64,000 nucleotides of DNA from Porifericola rhodea (GTDB lineage Bacteria; Bacteroidota; Bacteroidia; Cytophagales; Cyclobacteriaceae): positions 364,354-428,353 of the forward strand of contig NZ_CP119421.1 in NCBI RefSeq assembly GCF_030506305.1. Reading direction: 5' to 3'. Both the position numbers and the translations under genes were made by a program. Below are positions 18,890 through 28,502 of the stretch, piece by piece (the first letter of the stretch is position 1; every line of letters starts with the position of its first letter). Under the pieces are notes generated by a model. It did not search any database. It saw only the letters and a list, made by a program, of their open reading frames with translations, and had not been told where the DNA came from.

Positions 18890-19567
18890 TTACGAAGGCA
18901 GGGAGCTCCACAACGCCTCTGCCACTCTTAAATCTTCTTTCGTTGTAATTTTAATATTTTTATAGTCACCCTCTATTAGGTTGATCGTAACTCCGCTTGC
19001 CTCTAATACACTGGCATCATCACTCATCATCTCTGCCCCTAGATTCGCATAGGCTTCTTTAATCAGTGACAATTTAAATGTCTGAGGCGTTTGAATCAGA
19101 CGATATTCACTTCTATCTACTGCTTTGTTGCTCTGCTTAACACTCCACCGGATAGAGTCTTTAAGCGGCACAGAAACTATTGCATTTCCTTTAGCTTCAG
19201 CTTCCTGAAAAGACTGATGAATAATTTTCTGGCTTACCAGGGGCCGAACCCCATCGTGTATGGCTACTAAAGCTTCTGAGAAATGAATGGCATTGAGGCC
19301 ATTACGGACTGAGGCTGTCCGATTTGCGCCCCCACTAATGATGAGGTGAGGAATTTGAAAGTGGTATTTTTCGCACAATTGCTGCCAGCGATCTTTTTCC
19401 GCTTCGGGCAGTACCAGTACGATTTGCAACTGCTGATCGTAGTGGGCAAAAGCTTCTAGTGTTCGCATGAGTATAGGCTTTTCGTGCAGCATTAAAAACT
19501 GCTTAGGAATAGCCATCCCCATTCTTACACCACTTCCGCCCGCTACAATTACAGCGATTTTTTGCAA
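18890..19567 (-). CDS. ispD: 2-C-methyl-D-erythritol 4-phosphate cytidylyltransferase (IspD)
   Basis: The 225-residue enzyme transfers CMP from CTP to methylerythritol phosphate, the third step of the MEP isoprenoid pathway. Visible motifs are the nucleotide-binding loop VAGGSGVRMG..PKQFL at the N-terminus, the ISGGANRTASVRNGL segment (CTP/MEP contact), the HDGVRPLVS motif, and QTPQTFKLSLIKEAY followed by the TDDAS-like MSDDASVLEASG. Its start lies 13 bases after the queA stop, so queA-ispD is one operon, an arrangement also seen elsewhere in the phylum. Confidence 0.95.
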   Translation of the reverse strand: MQKIAVIVAGGSGVRMGMAIPKQFLMLHEKPILMRTLEAFAHYDQQLQIVLVLPEAEKDRWQQLCEKYHFQIPHLIISGGANRTASVRNGLNAIHFSEALVAIHDGVRPLVSQKIIHQSFQEAEAKGNAIVSVPLKDSIRWSVKQSNKAVDRSEYRLIQTPQTFKLSLIKEAYANLGAEMMSDDASVLEASGVTINLIEGDYKNIKITTKEDLRVAEALWSSLPS

Positions 19568-19580
19568 AACGAAGCTCTGT

Positions 19581-20627
19581 TTAAATAATTAGCATAGCAT
19601 CACCGTAAGAGAAGAATTTATACTTCTCCTTAACGGCAGTTTCGTAAGCATGCATAATCAGCTCATAACCTCCAAAAGCACAAGCCATCATCAGTAAGGT
19701 AGACTGGGGCAAGTGGAAGTTAGTTACCAAAGCGTTACAGATTTTAAACTCGTAAGGAGGGAAAATAAATTTATCTGTCCAGCCTTCATTTGCTTTAAGG
19801 CGCCCATTAGCAGATACAGAAGACTCCAGCGCACGCATAGAGGTAGTTCCTATTGAACATACTCTCTTTTTATTGTCTAGAGAGCTATTTACTATATTTT
19901 CTGTTTCTTTGCTGATAGCAAAGTTTTCAGAATCCATTTTGTGCTTTGTCAGGTCTTCTACGTCTACTGAGCGAAATGTACCCAAACCAACGTGGAGAGT
20001 GATAGAAGGCATATGTACTCCTTTTATTTCCATCCTCTTCATCACCTGGGGGGTAAAATGTAGACCTGCCGTTGGAGCAGCTACCGCACCTACATTTTTT
20101 GCGTATATGGTTTGAAAGCGCTCACGATCATCAGGTTCAACTTTTCTTTTGATATACTTAGGGAGAGGTGTTTCACCAAGAGAGTCAATAATTTTGTAGA
20201 ACTCTTCGTTTTCGCCATCGTAAAGGAAGCGTATTGTTCTACCACGAGAAGTAGTATTGTCAATTACCTCTGCTACCAGTTCACCATCACCAAAGTAGAG
20301 TTTGTTTCCTACTCTTATTTTTCTGGCGGGGTCTACCAGCACATCCCATAGATGCATCTCCTGATTAAGTTCTCTTAAAAGAAAAACTTCTATCTGTGCA
20401 CCAGTTTTTTCTTTGTTACCATACAGGCGGGCAGGGAAGACTTTGGTATCATTGACTACCATAGCATCACCTTCGTCAAAATAATCTACGATATCTTTGA
20501 AAACTTTGTGTTCGATTTCTCCAGTATCGCGATGTACTACCATCAGTCGTGCTTCGTCTCTTACTTCAGCGGGATACTGAGCAATAAGTTCTAAAGGAAG
20601 GTCAAACTTAAATGCCGATAATTTCAT
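19581..20627 (-). CDS. queA: S-adenosylmethionine:tRNA ribosyltransferase-isomerase (QueA)
   Basis: The 348-residue protein matches QueA along its whole length: [22 protein letters not shown] at the start, the FPARLYGNK motif, the [11 protein letters not shown] motif and [13 protein letters not shown], with the [18 protein letters not shown] end motif. It transfers the ribose of SAM to preQ1 in tRNA and makes epoxyqueuosine for the wobble position of GUN tRNAs. It is the first gene of an operon with ispD, and a -7-like box lies on the same strand at 20709-20716. Confidence 0.95.
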   Translation of the reverse strand: MKLSAFKFDLPLELIAQYPAEVRDEARLMVVHRDTGEIEHKVFKDIVDYFDEGDAMVVNDTKVFPARLYGNKEKTGAQIEVFLLRELNQEMHLWDVLVDPARKIRVGNKLYFGDGELVAEVIDNTTSRGRTIRFLYDGENEEFYKIIDSLGETPLPKYIKRKVEPDDRERFQTIYAKNVGAVAAPTAGLHFTPQVMKRMEIKGVHMPSITLHVGLGTFRSVDVEDLTKHKMDSENFAISKETENIVNSSLDNKKRVCSIGTTSMRALESSVSANGRLKANEGWTDKFIFPPYEFKICNALVTNFHLPQSTLLMMACAFGGYELIMHAYETAVKEKYKFFSYGDAMLII

Positions 20628-20708
20628 AAGATGTAATCAGAATTAGTTAGCTTGCTATAATAATAAGGAATATGTGTGCTAAGACAGCCGTACCTGTAAA
20701 GCAAATCG

Positions 20709-20716
20709 CAAAGTTA
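20709..20716 (-). promoter_or_regulatory. -7 box (TAACTTTG) for queA-ispD
   Basis: TAACTTTG on the minus strand fits TAnnTTTG, 82 bases before the queA ATG. The -33 element is not clear. Confidence 0.45.
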
Positions 20717-20787
20717 CACATTTGTTTTGAAATCGTCACATATTCAATTCTAAATTAACCACTAGCTGGCAGATAGGATATCTTAAC

Positions 20788-22035
20788 ATGATCTTCATCA
20801 AATTAGTTGCTGAAAGCCTTGTTTTTGCCTGGCAGGCCCTTAAAGCCAATGTACTGCGTACTGTACTCTCATTATTGGGGGTTACAATTGGTATTTTTGC
20901 CATCATTACTGTGTTTACAGTGGTAGATTCGCTGGAAAGAAGTATTCGGGATAGTTTGTCTTTTTTAGGCGATCAGGTAATACGAGTAGAAAAATGGCCG
21001 TGGATTTTTGAAGACAACTACCCCTGGTGGAAATATTACAAACGCCCACAACCTACACTAACCGAATTTGAATTTCTTCAGGATAACATCACGCTGGCTT
21101 CCAGTCTTACTATTTTTGCTGAGCGGGGCAATGCATTAATACAGCACGAAAGCAGTAGTATGAATGACGTACAGCTTATTGGTGTTTCTTTTGAGTACAA
21201 CCAGGTATACGACACTCCTTTAACTTACGGACGCTACTTTTCTTCCCGAGAAATTGACCAGGCCAGAAATGTAGCACTTATTGGCTACGAAATTGCTCAA
21301 ACGCTTTTCCCCTACTCGAACCCCTTGGGTAAAGAAATTAAAATAAAAGGCCTTAAGTATGTAGTGGTAGGCGTATTTGAAGAACAGGGAGAAAATATAA
21401 TTGAAACACCAAGTCTGGATGCTACCTGCCTCATTCCTTATAACAGCTTCTTGAAATTATACGCCAGCGGCAGCAGATTTGGAATAGGCTCTACTATTGG
21501 GTTGCGAGGCTTTGAGAATGATGAAGGACTTATAGAGCTTGAAAACGAAGTGATTGGGCTTATGCGCAGCCGTCGTGGCCTACGCCCACTGGAAGAAGAG
21601 AATTTTGCGATTAACCGCCCCGAAGCCTTTGCTGAGGTTGTCAGCAATATTTTTGATGTCATTGGCATTGCAGGTTGGATTATTGGCAGCTTCTCCATAC
21701 TGGTGGGAGGCTTTGGAATAGCCAACATCATGTTTGTTTCGGTAAAAGAGCGTACCAATATTATTGGTATACAAAAAGCTTTAGGAGCAAAAAATCATTT
21801 TATCCTCTTTCAGTTTTTGTTTGAATCTATCTTTCTGAGCCTGATCGGAGGATTGGCAGGACTGCTACTGGTCTATCTTATTACCTTCATTCAACTAGGT
21901 TCACTAACGCTGCTTCTTACCCCTAAAAATATTATCTTAGGATTGACGGTATCTTGTCTGGTAGGTATAGTTTCCGGATTGATACCTGCCCTGGTGGCTT
22001 CTCGTATGGACCCGGTTGAAGCCATTCGTAGCTAG
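20788..22035 (+). CDS. ABC transporter permease of the MacB/FtsX type
   Basis: The 415-residue protein has the MacB-like layout: one N-terminal membrane helix (about 24-45, LSLLGVTIGIFAIITVFTVV), a large periplasmic MacB_PCD domain (about 50-270) and an FtsX domain with three C-terminal helices. The region between helices 2 and 3 carries the typical ALGAKNHFILFQFLFESIFLSLIGG coupling motif. Such permeases work as mechanotransmission proteins with a separate ATPase; no ATPase gene is next to it, so the partner must be elsewhere. It is convergent with the antiporter gene with a one-base gap and no terminator hairpin. Confidence 0.9.
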   Translation: MIFIKLVAESLVFAWQALKANVLRTVLSLLGVTIGIFAIITVFTVVDSLERSIRDSLSFLGDQVIRVEKWPWIFEDNYPWWKYYKRPQPTLTEFEFLQDNITLASSLTIFAERGNALIQHESSSMNDVQLIGVSFEYNQVYDTPLTYGRYFSSREIDQARNVALIGYEIAQTLFPYSNPLGKEIKIKGLKYVVVGVFEEQGENIIETPSLDATCLIPYNSFLKLYASGSRFGIGSTIGLRGFENDEGLIELENEVIGLMRSRRGLRPLEEENFAINRPEAFAEVVSNIFDVIGIAGWIIGSFSILVGGFGIANIMFVSVKERTNIIGIQKALGAKNHFILFQFLFESIFLSLIGGLAGLLLVYLITFIQLGSLTLLLTPKNIILGLTVSCLVGIVSGLIPALVASRMDPVEAIRS

Positions 22036-22036
22036 A

Positions 22037-23326
22037 TCATTCTACACTTTGCTCTGTTTTGGCTTTAGCATCTGCTAATCGGGGGTTTTTCACTTTCATT
22101 TGCAGGCAGTACTTCATGAGTGGTGCAGAAGTAACTATTGTAAAGATTACCATAACCAGTATTGCCACAAAAATTTCTTCGGTTATCAATCCAGCTTCCA
22201 GTGCTATAGCACCAAGAATTACCTCCAGCGTTCCGTGGGTATTCATTCCAAAACCGACTGCCAAGGCCTGAGAAGATTCCAAGCCACCTTTACGCGCACC
22301 GAAATACGCACCACTCACTTTTCCCACAAAGGCCAGCACAATTAGTACCAGTACCAGAGGAAGGTTAAAGCTGCTTACAAAATTGATATGCAGCCCTATA
22401 GACACAAAAAAGAGGGGAGCAAATATACTATTGATGAAATGATGTAAAATTTCTTTAGCACGCTCGGTAAGGTGTTGCGAATCTCCTACCGCTACTCCAA
22501 TAATAAAAGCTCCAAAAATGGCATGAATACCTATAAACTCAGTAAAAGCTGCTGCCAGCAGGCAAAAAGCCATAGCAATAGACAATACGCCTCCAGGCCA
22601 GGTCATTTTTTTATTAACCCAGGGTAAGCCTTTATTAATCAATCCTTTACCCAGAGTAAGCATTACCAAAGTAAATCCTATTGTTAGCAGAATTGTCTGC
22701 CATACGGCCATGCCCGAGCCACTTCCCAACATACTTAGAATAACAGTAAAAATCAGCCAGCCCAGCAGGTCGTTGATCATAGCAGAAGCAATAATCAGCA
22801 TGCCCATACCAGATTTGAATAAGGACAAATCCATAAGGATACGCGCAATAACCGGCAAAGCTGTTATAGCCATTGTTGTACCTATGAAGAGGGCAAATAC
22901 CAGCCTTTGATCACTTTCTTTGCTTAACTGGAAAAAATCAGGGAAGTAATATGTAGTTACAAAACCTAAGATGAAGGGGACAGTAAGGGCAAAAAAGCTG
23001 GTGAGCAGGGCCTGTTTACCTTGCTGCCATACGATGTGCAGCTCCACTTCCATACCTGCAATAAAAAGTAACAGTATTACAGAAAGCTGAATGAAGCCAT
23101 CTAATGCGATAGCAGTAGCACCACTTGCGGGAAAAAGCCAGCTAAAGGCTTCGGGTGAGACCGCACCCAGGATTGTAGGCCCCAGAATAATGCCCGCGAT
23201 AATCTCTCCAACCACTGCTGGTTGTTTAAAAACCCTAAATAATTCTGCCATCAGCCTGCCTACGCCCAGCATCATGCTTAACTGTATCAGTAGGTTGACA
23301 ACCTCTGCATGATTAAGTTTTTCCAT
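22037..23326 (-). CDS. Cation:proton antiporter (CPA2 family)
   Basis: The 429-residue protein has about 12-13 membrane helices and the CPA2 hallmarks: the early PAVVGEIIAGIILGPTILG motif, the ALPVIARILMDL segment of the discontinuous helix, and SAMINDLLGWLIF, whose Asn-Asp pair is the ion-binding couple of electrogenic antiporters. It ends soon after the last helix, without the RCK/TrkA-N domain of KefB/KefC. It probably exchanges Na+ or K+ for H+. The universal stress protein gene upstream on the same strand lies 51 bases away and is probably co-transcribed, which suggests nucleotide- or stress-linked control (inference). Confidence 0.9.
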   Translation of the reverse strand: MEKLNHAEVVNLLIQLSMMLGVGRLMAELFRVFKQPAVVGEIIAGIILGPTILGAVSPEAFSWLFPASGATAIALDGFIQLSVILLLFIAGMEVELHIVWQQGKQALLTSFFALTVPFILGFVTTYYFPDFFQLSKESDQRLVFALFIGTTMAITALPVIARILMDLSLFKSGMGMLIIASAMINDLLGWLIFTVILSMLGSGSGMAVWQTILLTIGFTLVMLTLGKGLINKGLPWVNKKMTWPGGVLSIAMAFCLLAAAFTEFIGIHAIFGAFIIGVAVGDSQHLTERAKEILHHFINSIFAPLFFVSIGLHINFVSSFNLPLVLVLIVLAFVGKVSGAYFGARKGGLESSQALAVGFGMNTHGTLEVILGAIALEAGLITEEIFVAILVMVIFTIVTSAPLMKYCLQMKVKNPRLADAKAKTEQSVE

Positions 23327-23377
23327 ACAACAAAAAAATGAACCTTCTTAAAGATAACAAAAAAAGTATAGGGTGGG

Positions 23378-24220
23378 CTATCCCTTATGATGAACAACCA
23401 AAAGATTGGTAGGAAGGTCAGCCAGTAGGTATTCCATATCGTGAGGAAAAATTCTGTCAAGCAGATTCAGCTTATGCTCAGGAGCACCCAATACCAGCAA
23501 GTCAGATTTTACTCTACGAGAAAATTTCGCTATCTCAAACTCTGGTTTACCAGCAATAACTTTGACATTAATATTAAGGCCAGAGGTATCCAGCTTGCCC
23601 AGCATCCGATTGACGTTTTGCAGTTCTTCATCCAGAATTCTCCTTTTGGTTTTGCTGTATTCATTCTCATTACCTTCTTGCCCGGCAACTGCCATAGCTA
23701 GCCCCAGCATACGCACCTCGCGCAACACATGTACCTGTGAGGCTTTTTCTATTTTACCTAAGGCCACGCCTTTAGTAAGGGTAGATAGCAATGCCTCATT
23801 TTCTCCACCATTGATCACAATTTTGCGAAATGGCTTGGGTTGGTTAGAAGGGTTGACCATTACCAGCACAGAACATTCTGCCTTGCGTAATATGGTACGG
23901 GCTACGGAGCCTATATAGTAGCGAAAGATATTCTCTTTGCGCATAGCACCTGCCACCAGTAGGTCTACTTTTTCTTTACGGCACACTTTTAAAATCTGCT
24001 TGGCGGGTTCACCTTTCTGCCATACCACCTTTACTGCAGACTCATCAAAACCAATATCCTGTAGCTTGCTATGCAGCAGTTCTTCTTTATCAGCGGTTTT
24101 GTTACCTACATGTATAATGACAAGCTGGGCCTTGAACAACTCCTGAAAGCGACGGGCTTCGCTAAGAATAGCTTCGTAACGAGGAGAGAAGGCTAATGCA
24201 ATAGCTAATTTTTTGAACAT
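23378..24220 (-). CDS. Tandem universal stress protein (two UspA domains)
   Basis: The 280-residue protein starts with a UspA fold (MFKKLAIALAFSPRYEAILSEA) ending in a phosphate-binding-like GSVARTILRKAECSVLVM motif (pattern GS.a..vl..a.c.Vlvv). A second, more diverged half ends in DMEYLLADLPTNLLVVHH and keeps LLVLGAPEH. The first half keeps an ATP-binding-type Gly motif; the second half seems to have lost it. It precedes the antiporter gene in one transcription unit. The 356-base gap 24221-24576 that separates it from divergent glpK is AT-rich and shows no gene. Confidence 0.88.
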   Translation of the reverse strand: MFKKLAIALAFSPRYEAILSEARRFQELFKAQLVIIHVGNKTADKEELLHSKLQDIGFDESAVKVVWQKGEPAKQILKVCRKEKVDLLVAGAMRKENIFRYYIGSVARTILRKAECSVLVMVNPSNQPKPFRKIVINGGENEALLSTLTKGVALGKIEKASQVHVLREVRMLGLAMAVAGQEGNENEYSKTKRRILDEELQNVNRMLGKLDTSGLNINVKVIAGKPEFEIAKFSRRVKSDLLVLGAPEHKLNLLDRIFPHDMEYLLADLPTNLLVVHHKG

Positions 24221-24576
24221 TGTAATAGCAAAAGAATCATAAATACTGGATACAAATTAACAGAAAGAAACCAAAAGCTATGCTAAACTAAGAGCTTATG
24301 ATGGTTTTTATTTTTTTACAAACCATTAGTTGATAAAACGATTTGTAAGATAATGAATGGATTTGCCCTTATGATGCCTTCTTGTGCCATTATTAGGACA
24401 ATGTGTAATACGACTGTTTTTATAAACAACTCAAAATTGAGGGCTAATATTGAATAGAATTAAGAGATTTTTAGTATCATGGCTCTAGATTATGCATAAA
24501 TGAGCAGACAGTTTTAGAGTGAACAACCTATATTTTTAAACTCTCTTCAGATTTTTATAATAACACAACTAACCAT

Positions 24577-26067
24577 ATGGAAAAATATATCCTCGCATTA
24601 GATCAGGGCACTACCAGCTCACGCGCTATCGTTTTTGATCATCAGGGTTCTATTATAGACATTGCACAAAAAGAATTTAAACAGTACTACCCTAAACCTG
24701 GATGGATAGAGCATGACCCTAATGAGATATGGGAAACCCAACTCCAAGTAGCTCAGGAAGTACTCAAGAAAGCTCACCTGAAAGCCAGTCAAATAGCCGC
24801 TATCGGTATTACCAATCAGCGCGAGACCACTGTATTGTGGGATAAAGAAACAGGAGAGCCCGTACACAATGCAATTGTCTGGCAAGACCGCCGCACCTCT
24901 AAATACTGTGACCAACTACGCGAAGAGGGCTTTGAAGAAACCATAACCGAAAAAACTGGCCTTATCTCCGATGCCTATTTTAGCGGCACCAAAGTAAAAT
25001 GGATATTAGACAATGTGCCCGAAGCACGCAAAAAAGCAGAGAAGGAACAGCTCGCTTTTGGCACAATTGACTCATTCCTTATCTGGAAACTTACGGGAGG
25101 CAAGCTTCACATCACCGATGTTACCAATGCCAGCCGCACACTCCTCTACGATATCCATAAACTCTGGTGGAGTACTACCATCACAAAAAAGTTTGGCGTA
25201 CCTATGTCCATTCTCCCGCAGGTAGTACCAAGCAGTAAAGAATACGGAAAAACCGACCCGGAATTGTTTGGAGAGGCAATTCCAATCGGAGGTATTGCAG
25301 GTGATCAGCAGGCAGCACTTTTCGGACAAATGTGTACGCAACCCGGTATGATTAAAAACACATATGGTACCGGTAGCTTTGTCGTGCTTAACACCGGAGA
25401 AAAGCCAATAAGCTCTAAAAACAGACTACTTACTACTATTGCCTCGCAAATAGATGGCAAGACCTCTTATGCACTAGAAGGTAGTATTTTTATTGCTGGT
25501 GCTGTAGTACAATGGCTTAGAGATGGCCTGGGAATTATTAAATCTTCTTCTGAAATAGAAGCTTTAGCCAATAGTGTTGATGATAATGGTGGCGTTTATC
25601 TGGTACCTGCGCTTACCGGATTGGGTGCTCCCCACTGGGATCAATACGCCAGAGGCACAATAGCCGGAATTACAAGAGGAACTACTGCCGGGCATATCGC
25701 CAGAGCAGCAATGGAAGGTATTGCCTATCAGGCTATGGACGTACTTAGAGCCATGCATGATGATGCAGATATAGAGTTGAAAGAGCTTAGGGTAGATGGA
25801 GGAGCTACGGCCAACAATACGCTCATGCAATTTCAGGCCGATTTACTTCAGATGCCTGTTGTACGCCCTAAAATTATGGAAACTACAGCTCTGGGTGCAG
25901 CGTACCTGGCAGGGCTGGCAGTTGGTTACTGGAGCAGTCTGGAAGAAATTCAACAACAATGGCAGGAAGATCGTACTTTTACACCAGATAAAGACTTTGA
26001 TGCCACAGAACTACGTAAACATTGGGATAAAGCAGTAGAAAGATCAAAATCATGGATTGAAGAGTAA
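24577..26067 (+). CDS. glpK: Glycerol kinase (GlpK)
   Basis: The 496-residue enzyme phosphorylates glycerol to sn-glycerol 3-phosphate. Family motifs are clear: [17 protein letters not shown] (phosphate 1 motif), [42 protein letters not shown] (glycerol site), [10 protein letters not shown], the ATP-binding [15 protein letters not shown] segment, and [19 protein letters not shown]. The length equals that of bacterial GlpK proteins. It is the first gene of glpK-glpD-glpF. No adjacent GlpR-type regulator is seen, and the upstream gap does not show an obvious operator. Confidence 0.97.
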   Translation: MEKYILALDQGTTSSRAIVFDHQGSIIDIAQKEFKQYYPKPGWIEHDPNEIWETQLQVAQEVLKKAHLKASQIAAIGITNQRETTVLWDKETGEPVHNAIVWQDRRTSKYCDQLREEGFEETITEKTGLISDAYFSGTKVKWILDNVPEARKKAEKEQLAFGTIDSFLIWKLTGGKLHITDVTNASRTLLYDIHKLWWSTTITKKFGVPMSILPQVVPSSKEYGKTDPELFGEAIPIGGIAGDQQAALFGQMCTQPGMIKNTYGTGSFVVLNTGEKPISSKNRLLTTIASQIDGKTSYALEGSIFIAGAVVQWLRDGLGIIKSSSEIEALANSVDDNGGVYLVPALTGLGAPHWDQYARGTIAGITRGTTAGHIARAAMEGIAYQAMDVLRAMHDDADIELKELRVDGGATANNTLMQFQADLLQMPVVRPKIMETTALGAAYLAGLAVGYWSSLEEIQQQWQEDRTFTPDKDFDATELRKHWDKAVERSKSWIEE

Positions 26068-26123
26068 ACAATTTTATCCTCATCTTTTTTAGATAGCTGT
26101 ACTTATCAACCCCAAAGATTAAG

Positions 26124-27683
26124 ATGGATAGAGAAATAATGATTAATACCATTGCCGAACATGATACCATCTGGGACGTGATCGTCATTGGAGGAGGTGC
26201 CACCGGCTTGGGTGCTGCGCTAGAAGCCTCTTCCCGAGGCTATACCACCCTACTGCTGGAACAGGCAGACTTTGCTAAAGGAACTTCCAGCCGCAGTACA
26301 AAACTTGCCCATGGCGGAGTCCGCTATCTGCAACAGGGAGATGTGTCCCTGGTTGTGGAAGCCCTGCATGAACGTGGACTGATGATGAAAAACGCACCAC
26401 ATCTGGTAAGAAACCAGGCCTTTGTTATTCCTACTTACGACTGGTGGGGAGGCCCCTTCTATACTGTAGGCATGAAGGTGTATGACGTGCTTGCCGGAAA
26501 ACTGGGCTTAGGACCTTCCAAAAGCTTATCTAAAGAAGAGACTTTAAAGCTTATTCCTACCGTAGAGCCGGAAGGCCTAAGAGGTGGTGTAATCTATTAC
26601 GATGGTCAGTTTGATGACGCTCGCCTTGCCATCAACCTTGCCCAGAGTTGTGCCGATACCGGAGGCACCCTGGTTAACTATATGAAGGTAAAAAACCTTA
26701 TCAAGGCTAGTGATATGGTGAGTGGAGTGGTAGCCGAAGATGTAGAAACCGGCAAAGAGTATAAAATTCAGGGTAGAGTAGTTATTAATGCTACAGGTGT
26801 CTTTGTAGACGATATTCTTAAAATGGATAATCCTGATGCCAAACCTATTGTACGTCCGAGCCAGGGGGTACATATCGTACTTGACAAAGAGTTTTTGCCC
26901 GGAGACTCCGCTATAATGGTACCCAAAACAGATGATGGGCGGGTACTTTTTGTAGTCCCCTGGAACAATAAAGCAATAGTAGGTACTACCGATACGCCAG
27001 TAGACAGTACCTCTCTGGAACCACGTGCTCTGGAAGAAGAAGTAGCTTTTATACTGGAGCACGCAGCAAAATACCTGAGCAAAGATCCTAAAAGAGAAGA
27101 TGTACAAAGTGTGTTTGCCGGCCTTCGTCCGCTGGTAAGTACCGGAGATGACAAAAATACCGCACAGCTTTCTAGAAGTCATTCTCTTATGGTATCGGTT
27201 TCCGGGCTGGTAACTATTACAGGTGGTAAATGGACTACCTATAGACGTATGGGAGAAGACACCATTGATAAGGCATCACTAATTGCCGGGCTGGAAGAGC
27301 AACCTTCCAAAACTAAAGACCTGCGCATACATGGCTGGCTTAAAAACGTAAATACAGAAGATCCTTTGTTTTTCTACGGTTCAGACATTATCGCTATTCG
27401 TAAGCTGATTAACCGTCGCCCTGAACTAGGAGAACAGATACATAAAGATTTACCTACGGTTAAAGCCCAGGTAGTTTGGGCAGCCCAACAAGAGATGGCG
27501 CGTACTGTAGAAGATTTTCTGTCAAGGCGTACCCGCTCACTGCTGCTAAACGCACGTGCCAGTATTGAGATGGCACCTGAAGTAGCAAAACTACTTGCCG
27601 ATGAGTTAGATAAAGATGAAGCCTGGCAAAAAGATCAGGTAGAGCAATACAGCAAACTAGCCAAAGAATACATATTACAATAG
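26124..27683 (+). CDS. glpD: Glycerol-3-phosphate dehydrogenase, FAD-dependent (GlpD)
   Basis: The 519-residue flavoprotein oxidises glycerol 3-phosphate to dihydroxyacetone phosphate and feeds electrons to the quinone pool. It has the FAD-binding VIVIGGGATGLGAALEASSRGY motif near residue 20, then the GlpD motif SSRSTKLAHGGVRYLQQGD and later TGGKWTTYRRMGEDTID, with the C-terminal DAO_C helical domain. It follows glpK after 56 bases and precedes glpF by 40 bases. No membrane segment is visible; membrane association is probably peripheral, as in the family. Confidence 0.96.
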   Translation: MDREIMINTIAEHDTIWDVIVIGGGATGLGAALEASSRGYTTLLLEQADFAKGTSSRSTKLAHGGVRYLQQGDVSLVVEALHERGLMMKNAPHLVRNQAFVIPTYDWWGGPFYTVGMKVYDVLAGKLGLGPSKSLSKEETLKLIPTVEPEGLRGGVIYYDGQFDDARLAINLAQSCADTGGTLVNYMKVKNLIKASDMVSGVVAEDVETGKEYKIQGRVVINATGVFVDDILKMDNPDAKPIVRPSQGVHIVLDKEFLPGDSAIMVPKTDDGRVLFVVPWNNKAIVGTTDTPVDSTSLEPRALEEEVAFILEHAAKYLSKDPKREDVQSVFAGLRPLVSTGDDKNTAQLSRSHSLMVSVSGLVTITGGKWTTYRRMGEDTIDKASLIAGLEEQPSKTKDLRIHGWLKNVNTEDPLFFYGSDIIAIRKLINRRPELGEQIHKDLPTVKAQVVWAAQQEMARTVEDFLSRRTRSLLLNARASIEMAPEVAKLLADELDKDEAWQKDQVEQYSKLAKEYILQ

Positions 27684-27723
27684 ATAGAACTCAGGTAAAC
27701 AACTTAAAATTACTCATCAAACT

Positions 27724-28464
27724 ATGTCAAACTTTATTGCGGAGTTTATCGGTACCGCTTTGCTTATACTTTTAGGAAATGGCGTTGTAGCCAATGTGGT
27801 GCTTAAAGGTACTAAAGGAAATAACAGTGGGTGGATAGTCATTACTTTTGGTTGGGGAATGGCGGTATTTGTGGCAGTTTTTACAGTAAGCGAATATAGT
27901 GGAGCGCATATCAACCCGGCAGTTACCTTAGGTCTGGCAGCAGCAGGAGTTTTTGAATGGGCAAAAGTACCGATCTACATATTAGCTCAGCTTGCAGGAG
28001 GTGCTACGGGTGCCTTTCTAGTATGGTTATTTTATCGGCAACATGTGGAATTTACCGAAGATAAAGACGCGAAATTAGCCATATTTGCTACTATACCCGC
28101 GATAAGAAGTTATGCCAACAATCTAATCTCCGAGATTATTGGTACTTTCGTATTGGTCTTTGCTGTTTTGTATATCGCCTCTCCTACCCTCACTTCCTCC
28201 ACCTTATCCGCCGATACAGAATTTGGCTTAGGGGCGCTGGGTGCGCTTCCTGTAGGGTTTCTGGTATTCTCATTAGGTCTATCCCTGGGAGGAACTACTG
28301 GTTATGCCATTAATCCGGCAAGAGATCTTGCGCCCAGGTTTATGCATCAGATTCTTCCGGTAGCTAACAAAAGAGATAGCGACTGGGCGTATGCATGGGT
28401 GCCTATCCTGGGACCAATAATAGGAGGAGTTTCAGCGGGGCTCTGTTATTTACTTCTTCAGTAG
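27724..28464 (+). CDS. glpF: Glycerol facilitator (GlpF, MIP family)
   Basis: The 246-residue membrane protein has six helices and both NPA boxes: HINPAVTLG and YAINPARDLAPR. The Asp after the second NPA (NPARD) is the marker of glycerol facilitators as opposed to water channels. It is the third gene of glpK-glpD-glpF, so uptake, phosphorylation and oxidation of glycerol are encoded together. Confidence 0.95.
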   Translation: MSNFIAEFIGTALLILLGNGVVANVVLKGTKGNNSGWIVITFGWGMAVFVAVFTVSEYSGAHINPAVTLGLAAAGVFEWAKVPIYILAQLAGGATGAFLVWLFYRQHVEFTEDKDAKLAIFATIPAIRSYANNLISEIIGTFVLVFAVLYIASPTLTSSTLSADTEFGLGALGALPVGFLVFSLGLSLGGTTGYAINPARDLAPRFMHQILPVANKRDSDWAYAWVPILGPIIGGVSAGLCYLLLQ

Positions 28465-28480
28465 TTTTGTGAAAACCCTT

Positions 28481-28501
28481 TTAGGGGAGCAAATCCCCTA
28501 A
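28481..28501. terminator. Weak hairpin between convergent glpF and the T9SS cargo gene
   Basis: A 7-bp stem (28481-28487 with 28495-28501, 7-base loop) lies between two converging stops. Only a short T run follows, so it may act as a weak bidirectional terminator. Confidence 0.4.
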
Positions 28502-28502
28502 T

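Noticed and set aside
26577-27182. 201-residue open frame on the minus strand inside glpD
   Set aside because: It is fully antisense to a well-supported glpD gene and its residue make-up (many Phe, Ile, Tyr, Cys) is typical of a shadow frame.
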